Assembly (NCBI GenBank): GCA_910579515.1 | Contig: CAJTUV010000008.1 | Coordinates: 33,223 to 97,222, forward strand | Origin: an uncultured Hungatella sp. | Lineage (GTDB): Bacteria > Bacillota > Clostridia > Lachnospirales > Lachnospiraceae | Direction: 5' to 3' | Length of the DNA stretch: 64,000 nt | Part shown: positions 50,616 through 60,270 of the stretch, piece after piece | Layout of the letters: each line of letters begins with the position of its first letter | Position numbering within the stretch: position 1 is the first letter of the stretch | Notes under the pieces: generated by a model | Told to the model about the DNA's origin: nothing | Seen by the model: the letters and a program-made list of their open reading frames with translations, nothing else | The model's database searches: none | Program-made: the position numbers and the translations under genes

Positions 50616-51647
50616 TCAGTAACGGTATTTCATCAGCCTATTCCCATACTTAATAGATTTATCAATATTCTTCCTTTCCCATTCACTGCACAACTCATAG
50701 TAGACAGATTTATTAAATACATCCTTCCCTATAAAAAATTCTCTTACATTGCTGCTAAATGCCTTTTTAAACTTAAAAAGAGAATTTTGTGGAGAGGCTT
50801 CTGTCCCGCCTCCAAGATGAAATTCTCTTATCCCCATTCTATGCATTTCACATGCTGCCTTCCAGAGCAAATAATTATTTGCTCCCAAACCACAGTAATC
50901 ATGGTCACTTCCTTCCAAATGATAGTGGCCAAAATAATCAGAATACATAAATAGCGCGCCGCATACTAGCTTACCATCTTTCCTCACTGTCCCTAAAAAC
51001 GCTTTATCTTTCAAATTATAGATAAATTTTTCAAAATAGGTTGAATCAAAAAAATAAAAGGAATCTGCTTGCAGTCGTTTCATTGTCTCTCTATATAAAA
51101 CTTTAAATTCCTCCAGCGATTCAAAATCAAACTCTGATTTATAAATAAGTTCGTTTTTTTCTGCTTTTCGTACCATGTTACGATTCTTAGAAGATATCTG
51201 ACTCATCCAAATATTTTGTTCTGTCTGCGATGTATCAACCACCACCGTCTGTCGGTCATATATCACATTCTCTTCATTCCCTGTATATTCGTATAAAACT
51301 GCATTGCCAAGGAGAGGATGAAATCTTGTAAATCCGCAGACATAAGAATGTTCTGCAAAATGCTGTTTCATACCGCCAAATGCTTTTGCCCACCACAGTC
51401 GGTCAGAAATATTGGAAATTGGCCCGCCATAGCCATATGCCGTTTCAAAGTCATACCACGCTCCTATCTTTCGCTGCAGAAACGGCATTAAAAGTAGTTT
51501 TCTATCTTCCTCACAAACAGCACATAAAGCCATACACTCTTCATTTTCATATAATTTCACATATTCTTCATAAAAATATATGTCTCTCCCTGAAACCGGA
51601 AATTCTTCCAGATATTCGTTCCATTTATCCGATATCGTAATGTTCAT
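50616..51647 (-). CDS. FemAB/GNAT-like acyltransferase
   Basis: The 343-residue protein is of the FemAB/Acetyltransf_6 type (two GNAT-like halves; ISSKNRNMVRKAEKNEL at about 150-166 and GLGANNYLLWKAACEMHRMG near 255-275). The operon holds no standard LegH/PglD acetyltransferase, so this enzyme, between LegG and LegI genes, may acylate the amino sugar, possibly with an unusual group. It overlaps the LegG gene by 23 bp. The donor is unknown. Confidence 0.8.
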   Translation of the reverse strand: MNITISDKWNEYLEEFPVSGRDIYFYEEYVKLYENEECMALCAVCEEDRKLLLMPFLQRKIGAWYDFETAYGYGGPISNISDRLWWAKAFGGMKQHFAEHSYVCGFTRFHPLLGNAVLYEYTGNEENVIYDRQTVVVDTSQTEQNIWMSQISSKNRNMVRKAEKNELIYKSEFDFESLEEFKVLYRETMKRLQADSFYFFDSTYFEKFIYNLKDKAFLGTVRKDGKLVCGALFMYSDYFGHYHLEGSDHDYCGLGANNYLLWKAACEMHRMGIREFHLGGGTEASPQNSLFKFKKAFSSNVREFFIGKDVFNKSVYYELCSEWERKNIDKSIKYGNRLMKYRY

Positions 51648-52758
51648 GTTCCAATATCTCCAAAATCTTTACAATTCGCTCAGATGTATGTCCATCTCCC
51701 CAGTACCCTAAGTCTGTTTCAACAATCCTTTTACTTACTGCATAAGCTATCCCCTTCTCTATGCTTTCATAATTAGACTCGCTCTGCACAATATTGTTAC
51801 ATTGGTATCTTCCCTTCTGGCGATCTCCGACATTAACAACCGGTATTTTTAAAAAAGGGGCTTCTATTATTCCACTACTGGAGTTTCCCACCACAAATTC
51901 AGCCTGCCTCATAAAACTAAGATAACGAAGTTGTCCCAATGATGGCACAACTATAAATTTGTCCGGTCTCTCTCTGGCTGTATCCTCAAGAATTTCATTT
52001 ATAAAATTCCCTCCAAAATCTGCATTGGAATAAGTAGCCATGATTTGGTAGTCTTCCATCTTCTTCAATACATCAACACAATTATTCACTGTATCCAAGT
52101 TATACTGTAGCTCCCTGGTCGTTTCTGCATGATACGTAAACAGTGCCCACTTCGCAGATAGTTTTAATCCAAAAATCTCTGCCAAAGCCTCTCTGGTCAT
52201 AAGCTTTTCTCTGTTAAATGCATCCAATCCAGGTTCTCCCACTACCCACACATTGGAACTTGTCCCCCGCATTCTGATAATGTTGTCAGCACTGGCCGCC
52301 GTTCCAGGAAAATGATAGGTGGCAAGCATTGTAACTGCATTTCTGATTCCATCATCAATAGCCCCCTCTGTAATATCACCTCCAGATAAGTGAATAATCG
52401 GGATTCTCATTACAAATGCTGTATTGCAAATCGGAAGAAGTTCGTACCTGTCTCCCAGTACAACAAGATAATCTGGCTTTAACTTTTCAAAAGCCGTTGC
52501 AAACAATGCCGCCATTCTTCCCATAGACGCAGCAATTTGGGAAGCTGATGATAGATCCAACCCCACATCCACGATTTCAGAAATCTGAAAGCCGTCTTCT
52601 ATAATCTGATCAATCGTATGCCCCTGTTCCTTCATCAAATGGCCACCTGTAGCAATCAGCTGCAACTCAAATACCCCTGACATCTTTATGTCATTCATGA
52701 TCCATTTTAACGTCCCATACTCTGATCTTGCCGCTGTTACAAAGCAAATCTTTTTCAT
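51625..52758 (-). CDS. hydrolysing UDP/GDP-sugar 2-epimerase (NeuC/LegG-like)
   Basis: The 377-residue protein begins KKICFVTAARSEYGTLKWIM and has GDRYELLP near 92, HLSGGDITEGAIDDGIRNA near 123 and NSSSGIIEAPFLKIPVVN near 290, all standard for the NeuC/LegG epimerase. It releases the free trideoxy-mannose-type amino sugar from its nucleotide for the synthase. ATG at 52758 with GGAG 6 bp upstream; a TTG seven codons earlier is disfavoured. Confidence 0.92.
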   Translation of the reverse strand: MKKICFVTAARSEYGTLKWIMNDIKMSGVFELQLIATGGHLMKEQGHTIDQIIEDGFQISEIVDVGLDLSSASQIAASMGRMAALFATAFEKLKPDYLVVLGDRYELLPICNTAFVMRIPIIHLSGGDITEGAIDDGIRNAVTMLATYHFPGTAASADNIIRMRGTSSNVWVVGEPGLDAFNREKLMTREALAEIFGLKLSAKWALFTYHAETTRELQYNLDTVNNCVDVLKKMEDYQIMATYSNADFGGNFINEILEDTARERPDKFIVVPSLGQLRYLSFMRQAEFVVGNSSSGIIEAPFLKIPVVNVGDRQKGRYQCNNIVQSESNYESIEKGIAYAVSKRIVETDLGYWGDGHTSERIVKILEILEHEHYDIG

Positions 52759-52805
52759 ATCATTCTCCGTATTCGCCAACCCACTCCCAAATATTCAGAT
52801 AAACT

Positions 52806-53948
52806 TTATAAAATTTCCTTTACTGTTGCAGCAACATACTTCAGCTCTTTTTCTGTAATATTGGTAGAACATGGCAAAGTTAATATTTTCTCCCACAAAC
52901 CAGAAGACACTTTCAAAGAACCAGCCTGCAGTGCATTACAATATGGCTTTTGGAGATGAACCGGCTTCCAGAAGCTTCGTGCTTCAATGCCGCTCTCCCT
53001 CAATCCCTGACAAATCCGCCGGACTTCCTGCAGATTTCCTTGATTTAATACAATACCTGAAAACCAGCAGCCACTTTCTACTTCATCAGGAATCGGAAAC
53101 AGGGAAACTCTCTCTACATCTGCAAACGCTTTATTATAGAATTTCCGAATTGCTCGCTTTTTCTCTACAAATTCTTCAGCTCGCTCTAGCTGTGCACACC
53201 CAATAGCAGCCTGAACATTTGTCATTCGGTAGTTAAATCCTACCATGTCATGGTCATACTCTGCAGTGACACGAGCCGTTGTAGACAAATGTTTCAGTTT
53301 TTTCATAAGTTTTTCATCATTTCCAACAATCATACCGCCACCGCCAGCTGTCACAGTTTTATTACCATTGAAAGAGATAACCGTCAAATCAGCTAATTCC
53401 CCAATTTTTTTCGATTTATATTCCGCTCCGATAGAAGCCGCTGCATCCGCAATAACCGGTAACCGGAAGTCTCTTGCAATTTTATTGATTTTATCCATAT
53501 CAGGAACATTTCCTAAAGTATAGACAGGCATAATCGCAGCAATACGTCTCCCAGTCTTCTTATGAACTACTATCTCGTCTTCCCATACGGTATTCTCTTT
53601 CAATTCTTTTTCCAGCTGACTTATATCTAAATTCCAAGAGTCCGCTGAAATATCCAGCAGCCAAGGAACAGCTCCACAATGTGCTACGGCATTTGCTGTA
53701 GCAATGAATGTAAATGTAGGGATTATAACCAACTCGTCCCGTTTTACTCCGCATCCTGTAAGAGCTAAATGCAGCCCTGTTGTTCCAGATGATGTTGCAA
53801 CCCCATATTTCGCTCCACACAGTTTCGCAGTCATTTCTTCAATTCGATTTACAAACTCTCCTACAGAAGAAACAAAAGTAGTATCAATACACTTATTTAG
53901 ATATTTGCGTTCATTTCCGGTCAAATTTGGCACTGCCAATGGTATCAT
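52806..53948 (-). CDS. DegT/DnrJ/EryC1/StrS aminotransferase (LegC-like)
   Basis: The 380-residue PLP enzyme has GVATSSGTTGLHLALTGCGV (about 49-68), DAAASIGAEYK near 170 and the Schiff-base Lys in SFNGNKTVTAGGGGM (about 189-203). It fits the C4 aminotransferase of legionaminic acid synthesis that follows the 4,6-dehydratase encoded just upstream. It sits between LegB and LegG genes. Confidence 0.92.
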   Translation of the reverse strand: MIPLAVPNLTGNERKYLNKCIDTTFVSSVGEFVNRIEEMTAKLCGAKYGVATSSGTTGLHLALTGCGVKRDELVIIPTFTFIATANAVAHCGAVPWLLDISADSWNLDISQLEKELKENTVWEDEIVVHKKTGRRIAAIMPVYTLGNVPDMDKINKIARDFRLPVIADAAASIGAEYKSKKIGELADLTVISFNGNKTVTAGGGGMIVGNDEKLMKKLKHLSTTARVTAEYDHDMVGFNYRMTNVQAAIGCAQLERAEEFVEKKRAIRKFYNKAFADVERVSLFPIPDEVESGCWFSGIVLNQGNLQEVRRICQGLRESGIEARSFWKPVHLQKPYCNALQAGSLKVSSGLWEKILTLPCSTNITEKELKYVAATVKEIL

Positions 53949-53964
53949 TTGTTTCTACCTCTAT

Positions 53965-54945
53965 TTATAAATTATAAAGTTCTGTTTTATAGACTCCCAT
54001 ATTATTTCGTATCCAATCTATAGTTTCTGCAATTCCCTGTTCAAACGTATACTTAGGGCTCCAGTTTGTAAGTCGTTTTATCTTTTCATTGGATCCTAAT
54101 AAACGATTTACCTCACTGTTTTCAGGGCGGATTCTTTGCTCATCACAAACAATTCTAACCTTTGGATTTATTTGCGAAATAATCTCTTTAGCCAGATCCC
54201 CGATAGAAATTTCCTGTTGAGTAGCAATGTTTATCTCCTGGCCAACTGTATTTTCAGATTCTGCAATCGCTATAAAACCAGAAACCGTATCCTTCACATA
54301 ATTAAAATCCCTGGTTGGAGTCAAAGATCCTAGCTCAATTTCCTTTTTACCTGCCAGTAACTGTGTAATAATCGTTGGAATGACCGCCCTTGCAGACTGT
54401 CTTGGTCCAAACGTATTAAATGGTCTTGCAATAGAGATCGGAAGTCCAAAGCTCCTATAAAAGCTTTCCGCAAGTCTGTCTGCACCAATCTTTGTCGCAG
54501 AATATGGCGATTGTCCCTGAAATGGATGTTTTTCGTCAATCGGGACATATTGAGCAGTTCCATATACCTCAGAGGTGGAAGTAATCACTATTCTATCTAA
54601 ATTTAAAGTCCTTGCGGCCTGTAAAACGTTCAATGTCCCTTTAATATTAGTATCCACATAGGAATCTGGAGAATGATAACTAAATGGAATTGCAATCAAC
54701 GCCGCCAGGTGAAATACCATATCTACCCCATCCATCGCTGTCCGCACTCCATTAGGATCTCTTATATCCCCTGAAAATATTTCAATCTGCTTCAGCCTTT
54801 CTGGCGTCAAAGAGTCTAACCATCCCCAAGAATTAAATGAATTATAATAAACAAAGGCTTTCACCTCATAACCTCTGTCCAAAAGAGCCTCTGTCAAATG
54901 ACTGCCGATAAAACCATCTGCACCCGTGACTAAAATTTTTTTCAT
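53965..54945 (-). CDS. NAD-dependent 4,6-dehydratase (LegB-like)
   Basis: The 326-residue extended SDR has the NAD loop VTGADGFIGSHLTEAL (5-20), TSTSEVYGTAQYVPI with the Thr/Ser-acidic dehydratase residues, and SPYSATKIGADRLAESFY with the catalytic Tyr/Lys. Layout and length match LegB. It makes the 4-keto-6-deoxy intermediate for the next gene. Confidence 0.92.
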   Translation of the reverse strand: MKKILVTGADGFIGSHLTEALLDRGYEVKAFVYYNSFNSWGWLDSLTPERLKQIEIFSGDIRDPNGVRTAMDGVDMVFHLAALIAIPFSYHSPDSYVDTNIKGTLNVLQAARTLNLDRIVITSTSEVYGTAQYVPIDEKHPFQGQSPYSATKIGADRLAESFYRSFGLPISIARPFNTFGPRQSARAVIPTIITQLLAGKKEIELGSLTPTRDFNYVKDTVSGFIAIAESENTVGQEINIATQQEISIGDLAKEIISQINPKVRIVCDEQRIRPENSEVNRLLGSNEKIKRLTNWSPKYTFEQGIAETIDWIRNNMGVYKTELYNL

Positions 54946-54957
54946 AATACCGTTCCT

Positions 54958-55644
54958 CTAAATTTTCTTATTCAGTAACGCTTCTGCTAATCTAAAGTCA
55001 ACCTCATCATCTATATCAATACTGTTTTCTTTTTCCATAATATACCCATAGCTGCCTTCCCTATAGATATAATCGTCTCTCATAAATTCCTCTATGTCAA
55101 CAATATAGATTGCACCGTTAAAACGATAATATTTATCCAATGCTTGTCTCGGCTGTTCATTTGCCCTGCTTACAAAGCCATTAAGAGACTTTTCTTCGTT
55201 TAACGTATTCGCCCATAGCGGTGAATGCTCCATTTCACAAAGCGATACAACTGCCACTGCTGACTTTTCCTCAAACATCTGATATGCTTCTATAATATTG
55301 ACTGCTGTTCTCAGTGGACAAGTAGGCTGCAAAAGGCAGACTGTATCAAAATGCCTGCCTACCTTACTATAACAGTCCAAGACTTCTCTAACCATGTCCC
55401 AGGAACTGGCATGATCAGAGGCGGTCTCTTCACTCCTTATAAATGGAACACTAGCTCCATACTGTTTTGCTATTTTCATATATTCGAATGAATCTGTAGA
55501 AACCATCACCTCGTCAAACCTGCCAGACTGCAATGCAGCCTCTATCGTGTAAGCCATTAGCGGTTTTCCACCCAAAAACCTAATATTTTTATTTGGCAGC
55601 CCTTTCGAACCGCTTCTCGCTGGAATAATTGCAAGATCTCTCAT
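54958..55644 (-). CDS. CMP-nonulosonic acid synthetase (NeuA/LegF-like)
   Basis: The 228-residue cytidylyltransferase has AIIPARSGSKGLPNKN (4-19) and LQPTCPLRTA near 89, both typical of CMP-sialic acid synthetases. It activates the nonulosonic acid for glycosyl transfer. The ATG at 55644 has GGAGG 10 bp upstream; an earlier ATG does not. Confidence 0.92.
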   Translation of the reverse strand: MRDLAIIPARSGSKGLPNKNIRFLGGKPLMAYTIEAALQSGRFDEVMVSTDSFEYMKIAKQYGASVPFIRSEETASDHASSWDMVREVLDCYSKVGRHFDTVCLLQPTCPLRTAVNIIEAYQMFEEKSAVAVVSLCEMEHSPLWANTLNEEKSLNGFVSRANEQPRQALDKYYRFNGAIYIVDIEEFMRDDYIYREGSYGYIMEKENSIDIDDEVDFRLAEALLNKKI

Positions 55645-55689
55645 TTTACTGATTCCTCCGATGATAATATATCCCACAGCCTCTTATCT

Positions 55690-56748
55690 CTATGAAATGG
55701 TATGGCCTTTTCGTAATTTTCTCTGCATTCTTTCTAGTTCATCGGCTTGTCCCATATCCATCCATGCTTCCTCACCAATAGGATAAACTCCAACTTTCTC
55801 GCCCTTGCTTCGGTATCTCTCTATAATCTCAGGGAAATTTATGGGAGTATCCACTTCTAGCTCCTCAATTACTCTAGGTTCAACCAAATAGCAGCCTGTA
55901 TTTGTAAAAAAAGAGAGCTCTGGCTTTTCTTTCATCGAAGCTATATTTCCATCTTCCCCAATCTCGATCACACCATAGGGTATCGAGATCTTCTTTAAAG
56001 AGCAGATCACTGTAATTACATGTTTTTGTTCTTTATGCAATTTATATATTTTGCCAAAATCCTCTTCAATTAAGATATCGCAATTTGTAAGGATAAACGT
56101 AGAATCCATTTTCCCCTTCAAAAGCGCCAATCCCCCGCCGGTTCCTAGAGGTGTATTCTCATCCACATAAAAAATATCATAGTCCTTCTCTATTTCATTA
56201 AAATAGGCTTTTATCATATTTTTTTTATGATTGACTATAAAATAAAACTTATTACACCCAAATTTACAAAATTGATTGATAATATGTTCTGTTATAGGAA
56301 TCTCTCCTATAGGAATCAGTGGTTTTGGTAAAATATTCGTATACGGATATAACCTCTTCCCCAATCCCCCCGCCATGATAACCACGGGAATATTCAGCTG
56401 CTCCCTGTGTTCAATAAATTCGATATCATTCCATAAAATGATGCTTAATATTGTTTTGTCCTTACGCAAAATTGGCAATGCTTCTATAAAATGCTTTTTC
56501 ATATACTGCAATGCCTCTTGCTTATTACTTTCAATCAAATACTTAGGTGAATAATTGGCTACTGCTTGAATGTCAGCGTTTAAATCCCCTCCCTTTAATA
56601 TCCAACGGCGTATATCCCCATCCGTTAGAGCAGCCAATAACCTTTTATCCTCAGCAACAAATAATACCTTTCTGGCAACCGTATCCAATCTCCACATTGC
56701 CTCTAAAACAGTTGCATCTTCATTAATAATAAATTCATCAATATTCAT
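55690..56748 (-). CDS. CBS-domain + nucleotidyltransferase (PtmE-like sugar-1-phosphate guanylyltransferase)
   Basis: The 352-residue protein has a pair of CBS domains (about 1-115, KLLAALTDGDIRR-like) and then a nucleotidyltransferase with VVIMAGGLGKRLYPYT and PKPLIPIGEIPI. The same fusion, PtmE, makes GDP-GlcN in the Campylobacter legionaminic route. That points to a GDP-linked rather than UDP-linked precursor. The start at 56748 (GGAG, 5-6 bp) is favoured over 56805, which overlaps the upstream gene. Confidence 0.88.
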   Translation of the reverse strand: MNIDEFIINEDATVLEAMWRLDTVARKVLFVAEDKRLLAALTDGDIRRWILKGGDLNADIQAVANYSPKYLIESNKQEALQYMKKHFIEALPILRKDKTILSIILWNDIEFIEHREQLNIPVVIMAGGLGKRLYPYTNILPKPLIPIGEIPITEHIINQFCKFGCNKFYFIVNHKKNMIKAYFNEIEKDYDIFYVDENTPLGTGGGLALLKGKMDSTFILTNCDILIEEDFGKIYKLHKEQKHVITVICSLKKISIPYGVIEIGEDGNIASMKEKPELSFFTNTGCYLVEPRVIEELEVDTPINFPEIIERYRSKGEKVGVYPIGEEAWMDMGQADELERMQRKLRKGHTIS

Positions 56749-56797
56749 GTTTTCTCCAGCATAGCGTGCAAGCCTATACCCCAATCGCCTTTTCGCA

Positions 56798-58159
56798 TTA
56801 TTCATTCGTCATATTTAAAATGTATCTCACTTTTCTCTTAAACTCCTGATCGTGCTTTATTATATTCTCTGCCTTTATCATATATTTCTTTCCCCAAACT
56901 GTTTTGGGTTCATATACTTTATGCAAGCATCTCATTACTTTTTTTATTTCTAACTTCATATCTTTCAATACATTAGAACCAAAATTTTTTATTCTCTGGT
57001 TTATGGCCCTTTTTCTGACATAAAGCAGCTCGTCCTCGTTCCATATTGCATCATATGTACTGCATTTATATATCTCTTCAAGCTCGTCTGAAATCCGAAT
57101 GTAGCTTGGTATATCTGTTATATCATAAAATTTATTAAAAATTGGAATGTTTATCGAATATTCATCATCCAGCACTGCATTTACAAATCGATCATACGTC
57201 TCCAAATATTCTACTCCTTCATATAATGCAGTATCCATCACATCTGGCAGTTGATATGGCCGAATAACAATAACTGGTTTACGTGAAACATAACACTCTG
57301 AAATCATAGTGCTCACGTTTGTCACTATCTTATCCGCTGCCACAATCCATTGCTGTGCCGACAAATCTGATATAAAAAAGAATCCTTCTGTTTTGTTAGA
57401 TATTTCAACCGCCTTTGTCCCTTCTTGTACTCCAGGATGAGGTCTGTATATTAGAACCCATTCTTCGCCATAGTCTTTAAGAAATTGAACAAACCATTCT
57501 AAAATAGCATTTTGCGTTTTTCTCTCTACTGAAAGTATATTATTTGCAGCTTCTGTACCATAGTGCGTTTCATTCCATATATAATTCTCACTTTGGAAGT
57601 CTATTACTGAAAAATTAGAAATAAAAAGCAATATTTTTTTATTGAATGGGATATGATACTTTTCCTTCAGAGTAGGCTGAGAATAGTAAACTTGTTTCAG
57701 TTCAGGGCGTAAAAAATCCATGAAAACCGGCCCCACACAATGGATATATTTTTCATCCATACCGATTTTAATCATACGATTATAGTAGTCGTCCCCCCAT
57801 GCAAATGTATTAAATGTCTTTGACGTTTCTACAATTCTTTTCTCTTCACAGCCCTCACCGTTCTCTCTATCTTCCTTTGTTTCAATTTGCTCCCATCTTA
57901 AAGTAACCACCTTCTTCATTTCTCCGGCAATCGTATAAACTGTATGTTCAATACTATTCATGTCAAAACAGGAATTTATCACCAGTACTTTCGGCTGCTT
58001 TTTATATCTACGGCCCTCCCACTCTCCACTTAAGAGATACTCAGCACTATATCCTCTTCTTTTTAATTCTTCCGTCAGTAAAATTAAAGATTTCTCTTCA
58101 CGTGAAGTCACTTCTGCCAAAAAAAGAAAATCGACTTGTTTCGTATTTCTAAATCTCAT
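56798..58159 (-). CDS. surface carbohydrate biosynthesis protein, GT-B-like
   Basis: The 453-residue protein resembles the bacterial surf_polysacc (surface carbohydrate biosynthesis) group. It has a Rossmann-like N-half, VLIYRPHPGVQEG near 267 and KIVTNVSTMISECYVSRKPVI near 307. These match GT-B polysaccharide enzymes acting on nonulosonic acids or related sugars, but the donor is not known. It overlaps the GT10 gene by 4 bp and is next to the PtmE gene, so it may transfer the nonulosonic acid. Confidence 0.72.
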   Translation of the reverse strand: MRFRNTKQVDFLFLAEVTSREEKSLILLTEELKRRGYSAEYLLSGEWEGRRYKKQPKVLVINSCFDMNSIEHTVYTIAGEMKKVVTLRWEQIETKEDRENGEGCEEKRIVETSKTFNTFAWGDDYYNRMIKIGMDEKYIHCVGPVFMDFLRPELKQVYYSQPTLKEKYHIPFNKKILLFISNFSVIDFQSENYIWNETHYGTEAANNILSVERKTQNAILEWFVQFLKDYGEEWVLIYRPHPGVQEGTKAVEISNKTEGFFFISDLSAQQWIVAADKIVTNVSTMISECYVSRKPVIVIRPYQLPDVMDTALYEGVEYLETYDRFVNAVLDDEYSINIPIFNKFYDITDIPSYIRISDELEEIYKCSTYDAIWNEDELLYVRKRAINQRIKNFGSNVLKDMKLEIKKVMRCLHKVYEPKTVWGKKYMIKAENIIKHDQEFKRKVRYILNMTNE

Positions 58160-59238
58160 CTTAATCTCCTTCTTAATTCCCCTAACACTCCTATTACATG
58201 TGCTCTATGCAACAGAATATAAATTTTATGCCAAAGATCCAACATAAAAAACCATTGTTTTCCTGTATACATGGGACCATTCGGAGTAAATTGGCGGATT
58301 GCCATAAGTACATTAGCACTCCACGCCTCTGCTGTAAAATCCTCATATCTTTTTTCATCTATAAACCGCATATGCGCCTGCAAATAGGCACTGTAATGCC
58401 TCTCATCCATTTCCTTGAGATACGAATAAAGCTCTTCCAGCGTTCCAAACTGGTCATAAGGAATGAAACAATCTTGCGGTATGTAATCTGTAATATCCGT
58501 AGCCCCCATATAAATCGGTACTATGCCATCCGATATACAATCCATTATTTTCTCCGTGATATATCCAGGTACATTTTTCTCATTCTCCAAGCATAATGCA
58601 AATCTATAATTTTGGTAAATTTCTTCCTTGCTCTCGCATCTTCCTTTATAATTCTTATATTTGCGTTTATCCCATCCAATACCATACAAATCAAAATCGT
58701 CTGAATGGTTCTTTTCAAAATACTCTATAACTTTGCGCCGCTCTGAATATAATTCATTTGGATGATTAGACTTTTTGTTACCGGAAATATTGCATATTAA
58801 TTTTCTTTCATCAAATCTTTTTGGCTGATAGATTCCTCTCTTTTCCTCCTGTACCTGCCAGCTGTGAAATAACGTGAAAAAAACAGTTTTCCCATCAATC
58901 AGATTCCGGTTCCATGTGATAATACAATCCGTAAACTTTTTAATGAAAGGAATAAATCTCTTTGCATGATAAAAATGTACCGTCTCCGGCTCCATCATGC
59001 AGAAAATCACTCTATTCCGCATATGTAATCTGTTAATTTCTTTTAAGATTCCAATCCCCCATGGATAGTAAAAATTGCAAAACACAAAATAGTCAACACT
59101 CTTCCAGTCCTGAAACTCCGACAACATTCTCCATTTAATATCCGAATCAGCATAATGTGCCTTTAGTTTTCTATAAAGCGGGCAATGTTCTGGTTCGTCC
59201 AATAATTCTTTTTCATAAGGTATTATAGCTATATTCAA
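58156..59238 (-). CDS. GT10 family glycosyltransferase (alpha-1,3-fucosyltransferase-like)
   Basis: The 360-residue protein has the GT10 core YRFALCLENEKNVPGYITEK then IMDCISDGIVPIYMGA (about residues 210-246), with the conserved E-(x)-GYITEK acceptor loop. In this family most members are alpha-1,3/4-fucosyltransferases. A GDP-fucose pathway is not in the window, so the donor is unconfirmed. The first half is divergent. It overlaps both neighbours by 4 bp. Confidence 0.85.
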   Translation of the reverse strand: MNIAIIPYEKELLDEPEHCPLYRKLKAHYADSDIKWRMLSEFQDWKSVDYFVFCNFYYPWGIGILKEINRLHMRNRVIFCMMEPETVHFYHAKRFIPFIKKFTDCIITWNRNLIDGKTVFFTLFHSWQVQEEKRGIYQPKRFDERKLICNISGNKKSNHPNELYSERRKVIEYFEKNHSDDFDLYGIGWDKRKYKNYKGRCESKEEIYQNYRFALCLENEKNVPGYITEKIMDCISDGIVPIYMGATDITDYIPQDCFIPYDQFGTLEELYSYLKEMDERHYSAYLQAHMRFIDEKRYEDFTAEAWSANVLMAIRQFTPNGPMYTGKQWFFMLDLWHKIYILLHRAHVIGVLGELRRRLR

Positions 59239-60245
59239 TGTTTCCTCCTATCAAAAAAGACTTTATAGTAGTATTTCATAAATACAGGCATATACATTTT
59301 TATCATGGTTTTTATTTTTTCCTTATTGGAAAAAGAAAGACTATATATCTCTTTCAGAGAAAGTTTACATTTCAAAAGAAATTCTTTAAACCTTTTCTCA
59401 TACTCCCTATAAGGATTTCTAGTCTCATAAAACAACATCTGTTGATAAAATACTACTTTCGCTATATAAAAAAGCCTTCTTTTCCCGCAGTGTTCAAGAT
59501 AGTCTATCACTTTTTCTTCCTGATCCATCAAATCTGTAACAATCTTTCTGTCAAATTTACTCCTGATACTTGTGTTGGTTATACTCGTTGCTCTGCACCT
59601 GTAATAATAAAGAATCCTATTAACATAAATACATTTTGGAGTATTCATAATTGCTTTCGTACTATAGAGTACGTCTTCAAAGCATTTTCCTTTTTCAAAT
59701 CGCAGCTCTTTTATCACCGTTGCCTTATATAATCTTACCCAAACACTCCAGTTTGATTCAATCACCCCATTTTCTGTCAATATGCTTTCAAGATATTGTT
59801 CAGATCTCACCACTAATCGGCTATCATTTTTAGATTCATGCGAATCATCTATGAAATCATCTTGACATGCCTCCATCGCTACATCTTTATATCTCGCAAA
59901 ACTGATATCAGCCTCATACATCTTGCAGGATTGATACAAAATCTCATACATCTCTGGAGCAATCCAGTCATCCGAGTCAACAAAGCCAATATATTGACCT
60001 TTTGCAGCTTTAAGCCCTGCGTTCCTCGCATCAGATAAACCGCCATTTTTCTTATGGATAACAGTTATTCTATTGTCGCGGTTGCAATACTCATCACATA
60101 TCATTCCGCTTTTATCTGTAGAGCCGTCATCAACAACAATTATTTCCAAATTCTTGTATGTCTGTCCTATTACTGACTTCAGACAGGCTGAAAGATACTC
60201 TTCTACATTATATACAGGAATGATTATGCTTATCAATTCTTCCAT
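59235..60245 (-). CDS. family 2 glycosyltransferase (EpsJ/WcaA-like)
   Basis: The 336-residue GT2 has ISIIIPVYNVEEYLSACLKS at the start, VVDDGSTDKSG near 38 and GFVDSDDWIAPEMYEILY near 88. A basic C-terminus could associate with membrane. The ATG at 60245 with AAGGAT is favoured over a GTG two codons earlier. Confidence 0.9.
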   Translation of the reverse strand: MEELISIIIPVYNVEEYLSACLKSVIGQTYKNLEIIVVDDGSTDKSGMICDEYCNRDNRITVIHKKNGGLSDARNAGLKAAKGQYIGFVDSDDWIAPEMYEILYQSCKMYEADISFARYKDVAMEACQDDFIDDSHESKNDSRLVVRSEQYLESILTENGVIESNWSVWVRLYKATVIKELRFEKGKCFEDVLYSTKAIMNTPKCIYVNRILYYYRCRATSITNTSIRSKFDRKIVTDLMDQEEKVIDYLEHCGKRRLFYIAKVVFYQQMLFYETRNPYREYEKRFKEFLLKCKLSLKEIYSLSFSNKEKIKTMIKMYMPVFMKYYYKVFFDRRKH

Positions 60246-60270
60246 AAACACATCCTTTTACTGTAAAATT

